Origin: Actinoallomurus bryophytorum
Lineage (GTDB): Bacteria; Actinomycetota; Actinomycetes; Streptosporangiales; Streptosporangiaceae
Direction: 5' to 3'
DNA length: 64,000 bases
NCBI RefSeq assembly: GCF_006716425.1
Contig: NZ_VFOZ01000001.1
Coordinates: 62,001 to 126,000 of the forward strand
A model generated the notes under the pieces. The model saw only the letters and a program-made list of their open reading frames with translations. It was not told the DNA's origin and did no database searches. The position numbers and the translations under genes were made by a program. This document shows positions 1-8,142 of this stretch, piece after piece (position 1 is the first letter of the stretch; each line of letters opens with the position of its first letter).

Positions 1-1399
1 CGGCGATGGACATGTAGTGCGCGTCCCGCAGCATCCGGATGTGCTTGTCGTAGCCGAGCCCGCCGCGGAACTCCCCCGGCCCGCCGGAGTCCACCGCGAG
101 CCCGAGGCGTTCGACGAGGAACGGCCAGCGCGCCTCGGCGAACTCCACCGGGATGTTGCGCGAGTCGGGCACCACGTGGATGGTGTCCTCGCCGTCGGCG
201 TAGTAGCGCCCGCCCGACCCGCCGCCGAGCACCTCGCGCATCAGGTACGGCTCGGGCTCGGACCCGTACACGCCGGTGTAGCGGATGGTCTCCTGGTCGG
301 CGGGCATCCGGCCGCCGGTGGCCTTGGCCAGCACCCCGGCGAGGACGCCGAGGAGCCGCAGGATCACGAACGTACGTGCGTTGGTCGGCGCCGGGAAGAT
401 CGGGGTGAGCAGGGTGCCCTTCTCGGGGAAGCGCATCTCGATGAGCGGTACGACGCCCTCGTTGACGTCCAGCTCGGCCATCCGCTCGGGCGTGTCGGCG
501 AGGTTGCGCAGCACCGGCGCCAGCCACTTCTTCAGGAACACGCCGTCGGCGTAGTCGCCCGCGTGGTTGATCGGACCCTTGGCCTGCGGAGACGTCCCCG
601 TGAAGTCGATGATGATCTTGTCGGCGGTCTTCGTGAGGGTGATCCGCTGGGCGTGCAGGCGCGGCGGGTCGACGCCGTCGTGCTCGGCGTAGTCCTCCCA
701 GACATGGGTGCCGTCGGGGATCTTGGCGAGGATCTCGCGCCGGAACGTCTCTGTGGTCTTGTCGATGATCGCGTCGAAGCACGCCTCGACCGCGTCGCGG
801 CCGTACCTGGCGAACAGTTCGCCGAGGCGGCGCGCGCCCATGAGACACGCCGAGCACTCCGCGTCGAGGTCGCCGGCGAGCGAGTCCGGCATCCGCGAGT
901 TGCGGGTCATGATCCGCAGTGCGGCGTCGTTCGGCACGCCCTGGTCCCACAGCTTGATCGGCGGGACCATCAGCCCTTCCTCGAAGGCGCTGCGCGCGTG
1001 CGAGGGCATCGATCCGGGCACCGCGCCGCCGATGTCGTCGTGGTGCCCGAACGCCTGCACGAAGGCGACGACCTCGTCGCCATCGAAGACCGGCACCGTC
1101 ACGCACAGGTCCGGCAGGTGCCCGATGCCGCCCTCGGACAGGTAGACGTCGTTGTGGAAGAAGACGTCGCCCGGCCGCATCGTGTCGAGGGGGAAGTCCC
1201 GCACGATCGGCTGGACCAGCGCGGAGTAGGACCGGCCGGTCAGCTTGCGCATCCTGCGGTCGTGGATGCCGGCGCGGAAGTCGTGCGCGTCGCGGATCAT
1301 CGGTGAGCGCGCCGTACGCGCGATGGCCGTCTCGACCTCCTTCTCGACGGAGGCGAGGGTCCCTTCGACGATCTCCACCAGGATCGGGTCGGTGCTCAT
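1..1399 (-). CDS. hyuB: Hydantoinase B / oxoprolinase family protein, C-terminus cut by window edge
   Basis: The frame opens at an ATG (MSTDPILVEIVEGTLASVEK) and stays open to the left edge, so the C-terminus is missing. Known HyuB proteins form the large partner of ATP-dependent hydantoinases, 5-oxoprolinases and acetone-carboxylase-like enzymes. Family-like stretches are RDFPLDTMRPGDVFFHNDVY and FGHHDDIGGAVPGSMPSHAR, the latter rich in the His/Asp residues expected at the metal site, plus a glycine-rich GGGSGGRYYADG near the truncated end. It lies 87 bases after hyuA on the same strand, so the two are almost certainly cotranscribed and form one cytoplasmic enzyme. The substrate (hydantoin, oxoproline or another cyclic amide) cannot be read from sequence. 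Family assignment is firm. Confidence 0.9.
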   Translation of the reverse strand, partial: MSTDPILVEIVEGTLASVEKEVETAIARTARSPMIRDAHDFRAGIHDRRMRKLTGRSYSALVQPIVRDFPLDTMRPGDVFFHNDVYLSEGGIGHLPDLCVTVPVFDGDEVVAFVQAFGHHDDIGGAVPGSMPSHARSAFEEGLMVPPIKLWDQGVPNDAALRIMTRNSRMPDSLAGDLDAECSACLMGARRLGELFARYGRDAVEACFDAIIDKTTETFRREILAKIPDGTHVWEDYAEHDGVDPPRLHAQRITLTKTADKIIIDFTGTSPQAKGPINHAGDYADGVFLKKWLAPVLRNLADTPERMAELDVNEGVVPLIEMRFPEKGTLLTPIFPAPTNARTFVILRLLGVLAGVLAKATGGRMPADQETIRYTGVYGSEPEPYLMREVLGGGSGGRYYADGEDTIHVVPDSRNIPVEFAEARWPFLVERLGLAVDSGGPGEFRGGLGYDKHIRMLRDAHYMSIA

Positions 1400-1486
1400 G
1401 CGGTCACTCACCCTCCTCACTCGCTACGCGGGCGCCCTCGTACCTCGGCCACCCACTCCACTCGCTCGTCGGGATTCGCTCCCAGC

Positions 1487-3499
1487 TCATGCCGTCACCA
1501 CCAGGTTGCCGTGGCCGTCGACGCGGGCGCTGAAGCCCGGGTGGAGCGGCAGTGTGGACCCGAACTCCTCGATCACGGCCGGACCGGCGAGGACGTCCCC
1601 GGGTTGGAGCCGTTCGCGCGCGTAGATGGGGACCTCGGCCCAGTCGTCGTAGAAGACACGCCGGGTGCCGGTACGGGCACGGCCCGGATCGCCGTCGCCG
1701 GGCGGCCGCGCCGCCTGCCGCGGGCGTCCGATCGGGCCGACGCCGGAGACGCGCAGGTTGACCCACTCGACGTGGTCGTCGCGGTGGCAGTAGCCGTACA
1801 GGCGCTCGTGCTCGTCGTGGAACCGGCCGGCGACCTCGCCGGTGTCGACGTCGCCCACCGGGACGCGTACCTCGAACGCCTGCCCGTAGTAGCGCAGGTC
1901 CGCGGAGCGCAGGTAGCGGTGGTCCTTGAAGCCCTGCCGGTCGAGCGCGGCGCCGGCCTGGCCCTCCAGCTCCGCGTACACCTCCGCGAGTGTCGCCGCG
2001 TCCGGGTCGCGCGTGACGTGGGTCCGCACGTACTCGCTGCGTACGTCCACGGTGAGCAGGCCGAACGCGGACAGGTTCCCCGGGTCGCGGGGAACGAGCA
2101 CGGACGGCAGGCCGAGGATGTCGATCAACCGGCAGACGAGCAGCGGACCGGAGCCGCCGAAGGCCACCATCGGGAAGTCGCGCACGTCGAGCCCGCGCTT
2201 GACGGTGATCTGCCGGATGGCGTTGGCCTGGTTCCAGGCGCTGATCTCCAGGATGCCGGTGGCGCACGCCTCGGGGTCGAGGCGCAGGCGTGCGGCCAGC
2301 TCGACCAGGCCGCCGCTCGCCGCGCCGACGTCCAGCGGGATCTCGCCGCCCAGCAGGTGCGGGGGGATGCGTCCCAGGTGGACGTGGGCGTCGGTGACGG
2401 TCACGTCCGCCGCGCCGCGGCCGTAGCAGAGCGGCCCGGGATCGGCGCCGGCCGACCGCGGCCCGACCTTGAGCGTGCCCTCCGGTGAGATCCACGCGAT
2501 GGAGCCGCCGCCGGCGCCGACCGTGACGATGTCGATCATCGGGATCTTGGAGGGGTAGCGGCCGACCGTTCCCTCGGTGGTGAGGGTCGGCTCCCCGTCG
2601 AGCACCACCGCCACGTCGGTCGAGGTCCCCCCGCCGTCGAGCGTGATCACGTCACGGTAGGGATGGCTCCCGTCCTCCGCGTCCTGGGCCACGGAGCGGG
2701 CGACGAACGCGGCGCCGAGGGCGCCGGCGGCCGGGCCGGACAGGACGGTCGTGATCGGCTGGTTCACCACCTCGCCGGCGGACAGTACCCCGCCGTTGCT
2801 CGTCATGACGTACAGCGGGACGTCGCCGAGCCGGTCGGCGATCCGCGCGATGTACCGGCCGACGGCGGGCTTGACGGCCGCGTCGACGAGCGTCGTGACC
2901 GACCGCTCGTACTCCCGGTACTCCCGCAGCACCTCGTGCGACAGCGACACCACGGCGCCGGGATGCTCACGGCGCAGCACCTCGCGCATGGCCAGTTCGT
3001 GCGACGGGTCCGCGTACGAGTGCAGGAGGCACACGCCGACCGTGTCCACGCCGTGCTCGCGGAACCAGCGTGCCGCGCGGGTCGCGGACTCCTCGTCGAA
3101 GGGGCGTATCTCGGCGCCGGTGTGGTCGAGCCGTCCGCCGACGGTACGCACGCGGTGCGCGGGGACGATCCGCGGCGGCTTCACCCAGAAGTAGGAGTTG
3201 CCATAACCGTCCGGGACGCTCTGCCGGGCGATTTCGAGCAGCGACTCGAAACCCTCTGTGGTGATGAAGCCGAGATCGCCGACCCGGCCTTCGAGCAGCC
3301 GGTTGGTGGCCACCGTCGTGCCGTGGCACACCGCGGCGATGTCGGCGGCGCCCAGACGGGCGATGCCCGCCATGAAGCCCTCCGCCGGATCACCCGGCGT
3401 CGACGGCGTCTTGGTCGTGACGATCTCGCCGCTGTCCTCGTCCACCGCCACGACGTCGGTGAACGTCCCACCAGTGTCAATACCGATCCGGATCGCCAT
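1487..3499 (-). CDS. hyuA: Hydantoinase A / 5-oxoprolinase family protein (N-methylhydantoinase A)
   Basis: 670 residues starting MAIRIGIDTGGTFTDVVAVD, the N-terminal nucleotide-binding signature of the HyuA/oxoprolinase family, followed by the ATPase-like core (LDGGGTSTDVAVV near residue 285; VTVGAGGGSIAWI near 330) and a C-terminal domain. Length is normal for HyuA, usually about 650-700. With the adjacent hyuB it should make the ATP-hydrolysing half of a cytoplasmic cyclic-amide hydrolase. The gene begins 74 bases from the end of the DsbA-like gene upstream, and all three run the same way. A role in ring opening of hydantoins or ureides would fit the purine block 11 kb away, but the two regions are separated by unrelated genes, so this is only inference. 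Confidence 0.92.
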   Translation of the reverse strand: MAIRIGIDTGGTFTDVVAVDEDSGEIVTTKTPSTPGDPAEGFMAGIARLGAADIAAVCHGTTVATNRLLEGRVGDLGFITTEGFESLLEIARQSVPDGYGNSYFWVKPPRIVPAHRVRTVGGRLDHTGAEIRPFDEESATRAARWFREHGVDTVGVCLLHSYADPSHELAMREVLRREHPGAVVSLSHEVLREYREYERSVTTLVDAAVKPAVGRYIARIADRLGDVPLYVMTSNGGVLSAGEVVNQPITTVLSGPAAGALGAAFVARSVAQDAEDGSHPYRDVITLDGGGTSTDVAVVLDGEPTLTTEGTVGRYPSKIPMIDIVTVGAGGGSIAWISPEGTLKVGPRSAGADPGPLCYGRGAADVTVTDAHVHLGRIPPHLLGGEIPLDVGAASGGLVELAARLRLDPEACATGILEISAWNQANAIRQITVKRGLDVRDFPMVAFGGSGPLLVCRLIDILGLPSVLVPRDPGNLSAFGLLTVDVRSEYVRTHVTRDPDAATLAEVYAELEGQAGAALDRQGFKDHRYLRSADLRYYGQAFEVRVPVGDVDTGEVAGRFHDEHERLYGYCHRDDHVEWVNLRVSGVGPIGRPRQAARPPGDGDPGRARTGTRRVFYDDWAEVPIYARERLQPGDVLAGPAVIEEFGSTLPLHPGFSARVDGHGNLVVTA

Positions 3500-3573
3500 G
3501 AGTCAGTGTCTACCCGGCCCGTGCGCACCGGCGAATCGTCGACTCCTGCCAACGACCTCGCGGTTTTTCGTGA

Positions 3574-4188
3574 CTACGCCTGCGCGGCCACCTCACGCAG
3601 GGCGCTCTCGAACACCTCCGCCGGCTGCGCGCCGGAGACCGCCCACGTGTCCTCGAAGACGACGAACGGGACGCCGGTCACGCCCATCGCCCGTGCGCGC
3701 TCGACCTGCCCGGCCACGGCCTCCTCACCGCCGCCCGCCGCGAGCAGCTCCGCCACCCCGTCAAGGCCGGCCTCCGCGGCCAGCTCGGCGAGGGTCCCGT
3801 GGTCGTTCAGGTCGCGGCCCTCGGCGTGGTGCGCGCGGAACAGGCGTCCCACGACGGCGTCCTGGACGCCCGCCTCGCCCGCCAGCGCGATGACCCGGTG
3901 GGCGTCACGCGTGTTGGCGATGATCGCCTTCTCGGGCTCGTACGGGAGGTTCTCGGCCTCCATCAGACCGCGCATCCGCTCGTGCATCTGGGCGACCTTG
4001 GCCGGCCCGCCGAACCGCTCGGCGAGGTAGTCATCGGTCAGCCCGCCGCCCCGCGTGCCGGGATCGAGCTGGAACGCCCGCCAGGTCACCACGGGGTCCG
4101 CGTCGAACGCCTCGACGGCGGTACGGAACCTGGCGCTCGTGAGGTAGCACCACGGGCACACGACATCAGAGAAGATCTCGACATTCAC
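3574..4188 (-). CDS. DsbA family oxidoreductase (FrnE-like)
   Basis: 204 residues beginning MNVEIFSDVVCPWCYLTSAR. The CPWC motif at residues 11-14 is the thioredoxin-fold active site of the FrnE/2-hydroxychromene-2-carboxylate isomerase branch of the DsbA superfamily. An all-alpha insertion follows, and a cis-Pro-like segment VTGVPFVVFEDTWAVSGAQP closes the fold near residue 170. There is no signal peptide, so it is cytoplasmic, like other FrnE proteins. Members act as disulfide oxidoreductases or isomerases in stress response or polyketide pathways. It sits upstream of hyuA on the same strand and starts about 110 bases from the divergent FKBP gene. The physiological substrate is unknown. Confidence 0.88.
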   Translation of the reverse strand: MNVEIFSDVVCPWCYLTSARFRTAVEAFDADPVVTWRAFQLDPGTRGGGLTDDYLAERFGGPAKVAQMHERMRGLMEAENLPYEPEKAIIANTRDAHRVIALAGEAGVQDAVVGRLFRAHHAEGRDLNDHGTLAELAAEAGLDGVAELLAAGGGEEAVAGQVERARAMGVTGVPFVVFEDTWAVSGAQPAEVFESALREVAAQA

Positions 4189-4299
4189 GACTAGGGCAAC
4201 CCGGACCTCGGCGGCGGCATTCCGCGCCGCCGGGTGATGATCACCGCGGAATCGCTACGCTGGACAGCTCATACGTCGTCCAGAACCGAAAGACATCCC

Positions 4300-4674
4300 A
4301 TGGCGCTTGAGCGACCCGAGATCGATTTTCCCGAGGGCAACCCGCCCGCCCAGCTGGAGATCACCGACATCACCGTCGGTGACGGCACCGAGGCGAAGCC
4401 CGGTCACACCGTCAGCGTCCACTACGTCGGTGTGTCCCACTCCACCGGCGAGGAGTTCGACGCCTCGTGGAACCGCGGCGAGCCGTTCGACTTCCCGCTC
4501 GGCGGTGGCCGCGTCATCCAGGGCTGGGACCAGGGTGTGGCCGGCATGAAGGTCGGCGGACGCCGCAAGCTGGTCATCCCGCCCCACCTCGGTTACGGCG
4601 ACCGCGGCGCCGGGCGTGCGATCAAGCCCGGCGAGACGCTGATCTTCGTGGTGGACCTGATCTCCGTCAACTGA
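4300..4674 (+). CDS. FKBP-type peptidyl-prolyl cis-trans isomerase
   Basis: 124 residues, a single minimal FKBP domain without signal peptide. It should be a cytoplasmic prolyl isomerase that helps protein folding. Visible family landmarks are VSVHYVGVSHSTGEEFDASW (strand and FD pair), FPLGGGRVIQGWDQGVAGMKVGG (active-site VIQGWD), RRKLVIPPHLGYGDRGAG and the closing LIFVVDLISVN. An in-frame ATG 66 bases upstream would add a non-conserved tail. The start chosen here (MALERPEIDF) matches the usual actinobacterial FKBP N-terminus. It is divergent from the DsbA-like gene and convergent with the HTH gene, with stem-loops between. Confidence 0.95.
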   Translation: MALERPEIDFPEGNPPAQLEITDITVGDGTEAKPGHTVSVHYVGVSHSTGEEFDASWNRGEPFDFPLGGGRVIQGWDQGVAGMKVGGRRKLVIPPHLGYGDRGAGRAIKPGETLIFVVDLISVN

Positions 4675-4681
4675 CGGCCGG

Positions 4682-4776
4682 CCCGCACGGGTCCTACGTC
4701 GTGCGGGTCTCACGTCGTGTCGGTCCTACGTACGTGCGCCACTCGGCATGCCCGCGGGTGGCGCACGTACCGGACC
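4682..4776. terminator. Two GC-rich stem-loops between convergent genes
   Basis: Downstream of the FKBP stop, CCCGCAC (4682-4688) pairs with GTGCGGG (4701-4707). A stronger stem follows: GTACGTGCGCCAC (4730-4742) pairs perfectly with GTGGCGCACGTAC (4758-4770), extended across a small bulge by GGTCC/GGACC. There is no long T-run, as is common for actinomycete terminators. Position between convergent FKBP and HTH genes suggests bidirectional termination. Confidence 0.6.
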
Positions 4777-4889
4777 AGCCGGAGGATCTCCCCCGTCGCC
4801 CGTCCGGACGGCTGATCACGGCCGGTCCTGCTCGACGCGGCGGCCGTGGTGGTGCTCGTCGCCGATGTCCGCAGCCGGATCCCGTGAGA

Positions 4890-5171
4890 TCAAGCGTCCA
4901 GGGTCCGTCTTCCGCCTCGGCCCTGGCCTCCGTTGCCGACGGCCGATGTCTCCCCGTCCGCGGCGTCCTCGGCCTCGAAGCGCAGCAGGTCTCCCGGCTG
5001 GCAGTCGAGCGCCTCGCAGAGCGCGGCGAGTGTCGCGAAGCGCACCGCCTTGGCGCGGCCGTTCTTGAGTACCGCCAGGTTGGCGGGGGTGATCCCGACG
5101 CGGTCCGCGAGTTCGCCCACGGACAGCTTCCGCTTCGCCAGCATCACGTCGATGTCGACGATGATCGGCAT
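4890..5171 (-). CDS. Small helix-turn-helix (XRE/Cro-CI type) regulator
   Basis: 93 residues. The helix-turn-helix spans about residues 15-60 (LSVGELADRVGITPANLAVLKNGRAKAVRFATLAALCEALDCQPGDLL shape), the YozG-like XRE branch. The tail is an Ala/Gly-rich extension. The start codon overlaps the stop of the upstream DUF2975 gene (ATGA, 4 bases), so the pair is translationally coupled. Membrane DUF2975 proteins paired with such small regulators are a recurrent two-gene module; the function is not established. The perfect dyad in front of the pair is a plausible binding site for this protein, suggesting autoregulation. Confidence 0.88.
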   Translation of the reverse strand: MPIIVDIDVMLAKRKLSVGELADRVGITPANLAVLKNGRAKAVRFATLAALCEALDCQPGDLLRFEAEDAADGETSAVGNGGQGRGGRRTLDA

Positions 5172-5662
5172 CAGATCACCTCGTCCAGCTCGGCCTGCAT
5201 CTGCGCCGCTTCGACGTCGCGCGCGACGGCCTGGGCGAGCAGCATCCGCAGCACGAGCACGATGAGCGCGCCCCCGAGCACCGCCATGCCGATCCCGCCC
5301 ATGATGACGGTTATGCCGGGATTGTCCTGATGGTGCGGCGCAAGGAGAGCCGTGAGCGCGAACCACAGGAGGGCGGCCGCCGTGATCGCGCCGATCACGA
5401 CGTCCACGTACCGGAAGGCGGCGTGGGAGAACACGGTTCCGCGTCGCACCATCGTCACCAGCCGCCATACGCAGACCACCACGACCTGGGCCGTCACGAC
5501 GCCCAGGATCACGATCACCCGGAGCGGGGTCAGCGGGAGCGACCCGTCCTCCGGGTCGGTCCCGCTGACCAGCGTCCACCCCAGCACCGCCTGGACGAAC
5601 ACCGTGCTGGCGAGCACCACTACGAGCACGGCGCGCAGCGCACGAACCGTCAGCTTTCCCAT
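5171..5662 (-). CDS. DUF2975 family membrane protein
   Basis: 163 residues with four hydrophobic segments (about residues 8-28, 47-67, 86-108 and 119-142), matching the four-helix DUF2975 layout. The motif RRGTVFSHAAFRYVDVV in the loop after the second helix is typical. An upstream GTG would add one residue, but the ATG at 5662 sits at a better distance from the AAGGAGG ribosome site (5667-5673). It is the first gene of a two-gene unit with the HTH regulator. Function is unknown; a membrane sensor or anti-regulator for its HTH partner is inference from the pairing only. Confidence 0.85.
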   Translation of the reverse strand: MGKLTVRALRAVLVVVLASTVFVQAVLGWTLVSGTDPEDGSLPLTPLRVIVILGVVTAQVVVVCVWRLVTMVRRGTVFSHAAFRYVDVVIGAITAAALLWFALTALLAPHHQDNPGITVIMGGIGMAVLGGALIVLVLRMLLAQAVARDVEAAQMQAELDEVI

Positions 5663-5692
5663 CACCCCTCCTTCGATCGACTTACGATTAAA

Positions 5693-5713
5693 ATCTATCG
5701 AAAGTCGATAGAT
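5693..5713. promoter_or_regulatory. Perfect inverted repeat upstream of the DUF2975-HTH pair
   Basis: ATCTATCGA (5693-5701) and TCGATAGAT (5705-5713) are exact reverse complements around a 3-base spacer. The dyad lies 31 bases upstream of the DUF2975 start in locally AT-rich DNA, which is where an operator overlapping the promoter is expected. A short TCGATCGA palindrome (5673-5680) lies closer to the gene. The likely ligand is the HTH protein of the same operon. Confidence 0.65.
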
Positions 5714-5808
5714 AGGACAAGAGGGTAGCCGTGGACGGACACCGCCGCAGCGATGCCGATCGCGGGGTGCGTCGATGGACGTGGGCCGGCGTGGCAGGCC
5801 GGCCGGGT

Positions 5809-5890
5809 GAATGCCGGGCCGGGTGTATGCCGGGCCGGATGGATGCCGGGCCGGGCGAATGCCAGGGCCGGATGGATGCCGGGGCCGGAT
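5809..5890. repeat. Five imperfect tandem repeats, 16-17 bp unit
   Basis: A unit resembling GGATGCCGGGCCGGAT is repeated about five times (phases near 5809, 5825, 5841, 5857 and 5874) with small changes and one or two single-base insertions. It lies just beyond the 3' end of the NAD(P)H-binding gene, in the space between that gene and the DUF2975 promoter. No coding frame is convincing here. It may be a slippage-generated spacer. Confidence 0.7.
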
Positions 5891-5907
5891 CCCCTGGAGT
5901 CAGGCGT

Positions 5908-6546
5908 CTAGTAGGCGATCGACACGTGGTGGCGCACCACGGAGTCGTCGGCGAGCAGTCCCAGCAGGCCGGCGGCCAGGTCGGCGCGGGAGATCGTCCG
6001 GCCACCGCGCAGGCCGATGTCGGTCGCCGTGCGGTACCGGCCGGTCGCCTGCTTGTCGGTGAGCCGCGGCGGCCGGACGATCGTCCAGTCCAGGCCACTG
6101 GCCCGGACCTCGTCCTCGCAGCGTCGCTTGTCCGCGAAACCGTGCTTGAGCAGCGGCTGCAGGATCATCGGCTTGACGACGTGGCGGACGAACACTCCGT
6201 CTCCCCTGTCGGCGGCCAGTCCGGCCGCGCTGACCACGAGCAGCCGCCGTACGCCCGTCTTGCCCATCGCCTCGACGATGGCGCGGGTGCCGTCCTCGCA
6301 GATCGTCGTCGGCCCGCCACCGCGGTGGCCGAGCGAGGACAGGACCGCGTCGGCACCTTCGACGGCGGACGCGATCGCGACCGAATCCGTGGCGTCCGCG
6401 GTGACGACCCGCAGCCGCTCGTGCGCGGGAACCCCGAGGCGTGCCGGGTCCCGTACGACCGCGGTCACGTCGTCGCCCTCCTCCAGCGCCTGCCGCACGA
6501 CCTCAGTGCCCGTGCCGCCCGTCGCCCCGAAAACCGTGAGTCTCAT
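5908..6546 (-). CDS. NAD(P)H-binding, SDR-like (NmrA/YwnB type) protein
   Basis: 212 residues from the ATG at 6546 (MRLTVFGATGGTGTEVVRQA). The Gly-rich GATGGTG at residues 7-13 is the Rossmann dinucleotide motif of atypical short-chain dehydrogenases (NAD(P)-binding PF13460 type). Later landmarks are GADAVLSSLGHRG, the strand RRLLVVSAAGL and LDWTIVRPPRL near residue 155. There is no classical YxxxK pair, so a sensor or flavin-reductase-like role is as likely as a dehydrogenase. It is divergent from a TetR gene, and the operator palindrome lies just upstream of its start, so it is probably the regulated target. Confidence 0.85.
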   Translation of the reverse strand: MRLTVFGATGGTGTEVVRQALEEGDDVTAVVRDPARLGVPAHERLRVVTADATDSVAIASAVEGADAVLSSLGHRGGGPTTICEDGTRAIVEAMGKTGVRRLLVVSAAGLAADRGDGVFVRHVVKPMILQPLLKHGFADKRRCEDEVRASGLDWTIVRPPRLTDKQATGRYRTATDIGLRGGRTISRADLAAGLLGLLADDSVVRHHVSIAY

Positions 6547-6563
6547 ACCGGCCCGCCTTCCCT

Positions 6564-6585
6564 GGTTAGTGAGCACTCACTAACC
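6564..6585. promoter_or_regulatory. Perfect TetR-type operator palindrome
   Basis: GGTTAGTGAG (6564-6573) and CTCACTAACC (6576-6585) are exact reverse complements around CA, a 22-bp palindrome in the divergent spacer between the NAD(P)H-binding gene and tetR. TTAGTGAG/CTCACTAA half-sites with this size are typical of TetR-family operators. It should be bound by the TetR encoded at 6645 and control both directions. Confidence 0.85.
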
Positions 6586-6644
6586 ATACTACGGCCTAGA
6601 GCGCCGCTATCCTGCGATGCGCCGGCACCCGACCGAGGAGACCG

Positions 6645-7229
6645 ATGGAGACGCGCGACCGCATCCTCGACGCTGCCGCGGAACTCATGCGGACGCGCGG
6701 CATCGTCCGCACCACGACCAAGGAGATCGCCAAGGCGGCCGGCTTCTCCGAGGCGACGCTCTACAAGCACTTCCGCGACAAGGAGGAGCTCCTCCTGCGC
6801 GTCCTGGGCGAGCGGATGCCGGGCTTCGCCCGGGTGGAGGTCACACCGGGCGAGGGCCGGGTCGAGGACAACGTCTGGCGGCTGATGCGCGGCGCGCTGG
6901 ACTTCTACCGCGAGACGTTCCCCATGATGGGACCCCTCCTGTCCGAACCGCGGCTGATGGCCGCCCACCACGAGCGCATCAACGAGTACGGCGCCGGGCC
7001 GCGGAAGGCCGTCGACCGGACCGCCGCCTACTTCCGCGCCGAACTCGACCTCGGGCGGCTCCCCGCCGGCACCGATCCGGACGCGGCCGCCGCCCTGGTG
7101 GCCGGTGTCTGCTTCCAGCAGGCGTTCTTCGGCTACTTCGCCGAGGGCGCCGAAGCACGGCCCGTGCCGGACGAGACCGTCACCGCCCTGGCCCGTACTC
7201 TCACCCAGGGCCTCCTCACCCCGGCCTGA
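6645..7229 (+). CDS. TetR/AcrR family transcriptional regulator
   Basis: 194 residues. The N-terminal DNA-binding domain (residues about 4-50) reads RDRILDAAAELMRTRGIVRT, then TTKEIAKAAGFSEATLYKHF, the standard TetR helix-turn-helix ending in LYKHF. The C-terminal part is helical and variable, so the ligand cannot be told. The ATG follows a GAGGAG ribosome site. It is divergent from the NAD(P)H-binding protein across a perfect palindrome and most likely represses both genes. Confidence 0.93.
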   Translation: METRDRILDAAAELMRTRGIVRTTTKEIAKAAGFSEATLYKHFRDKEELLLRVLGERMPGFARVEVTPGEGRVEDNVWRLMRGALDFYRETFPMMGPLLSEPRLMAAHHERINEYGAGPRKAVDRTAAYFRAELDLGRLPAGTDPDAAAALVAGVCFQQAFFGYFAEGAEARPVPDETVTALARTLTQGLLTPA

Positions 7230-7257
7230 CCCGCCCACGCGGTCACGGCGAAGGGCT

Positions 7258-7896
7258 TCAGCCGCGCGGGGATCGGCGGGCGATGGCCCAGCCGAGGGCG
7301 ACGCCCGCGAGCGCTACGAGGCCGCCCACGCCGAACGCCGAGGCCATCGCCCAGGCGTCCGAGGGCGAACCCGGCGGCGCGGCGACGGGCACGGCCGCAA
7401 CGGGTACGGCCGGTGCGCCGGGGACCGTGGAGACGACCGCCGCCACGGGGGCCGGAGCGGGGCGGATGATCGCACTCTCCACCGCGGAGAAGAACTCCCC
7501 CGCCGTCCTCTTCCCGACACTCGCCAGCATGCGCTGGCCGACGCCGCCGATCATGCCGCCCACGGTGGCGTCCGCGTCGTAGTCGACCCTGGTGCCCCCG
7601 TCGGCCTCGGACAGGCGGACCCGTACGGTGGCGTCGATCGTGCCCGGCGCGCCCTGGCCACGCGCGCGGAGGGTGAAGGCGTGCGGCGGCTCCGGGTCGG
7701 ACAGCGCCACCTGCCCTGCGTACGTCCCCTTGATCGAGGCCACCCCGGCCCTGATCGTCATGGCGTACGTGTCGGGGGCCACCTCGTCCAGGCGTTCGCA
7801 GCCCGGGATCGTCCGGGCCAGCACGGCAGGATCCTGCAGAGCCTTCCACACGTCCGGGACGGGTGCGGCGACGTTGACGCTGCCGTTGACCTTCAT
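7258..7896 (-). CDS. CoxG-like SRPBCC family protein with C-terminal membrane anchor
   Basis: 212 residues from the ATG at 7896, preceded by an AGGAGG site. The first 145 residues are an SRPBCC fold of the CoxG (carbon monoxide dehydrogenase subunit G) group: MKVNGSVNVAAPVPDVWKAL, DPAVLARTIPGCERLDEVAPD and VGGMIGGVGQRMLASVGKRT. An Ala/Pro/Val-rich linker (about 150-180) follows, then one hydrophobic helix (SAFGVGGLVALAGVALGWAI) and a basic tail, the layout of CoxG proteins that tether molybdenum hydroxylases to the membrane. It stands alone here, 6.7 kb from the molybdenum hydroxylase genes; that it serves that enzyme is an inference supported by the coxD/coxE/xdhC genes at 29-32 kb. Confidence 0.88.
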   Translation of the reverse strand: MKVNGSVNVAAPVPDVWKALQDPAVLARTIPGCERLDEVAPDTYAMTIRAGVASIKGTYAGQVALSDPEPPHAFTLRARGQGAPGTIDATVRVRLSEADGGTRVDYDADATVGGMIGGVGQRMLASVGKRTAGEFFSAVESAIIRPAPAPVAAVVSTVPGAPAVPVAAVPVAAPPGSPSDAWAMASAFGVGGLVALAGVALGWAIARRSPRG

Positions 7897-8142
7897 CGGC
7901 GACCTCCTGTGAGCCCCGAGACTAGAAAACCCCGGAGGCCGGGCGAATGGCAACATCTGCCGAGCACCCGGGCCGACCTTTGTCAGGCGCATTCCCTGCG
8001 CCCGGCCGATCCACGTCCAACGGCCCTGCTCAAAGACCCGCTCGGCATAAGTCGCGGAATATCAAAGCATCCATGGAATCATGACCGGCGGGAGCCAAAT
8101 CCAGACAACTTTGGACCAGTCTGCCACTTGGGGGGCCATCCG

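Noticed and set aside
1-3499. hyuA-hyuB as part of the purine operon
   Set aside because: They are 11 kb away with unrelated genes and opposite-strand units between; only a thematic link remains.
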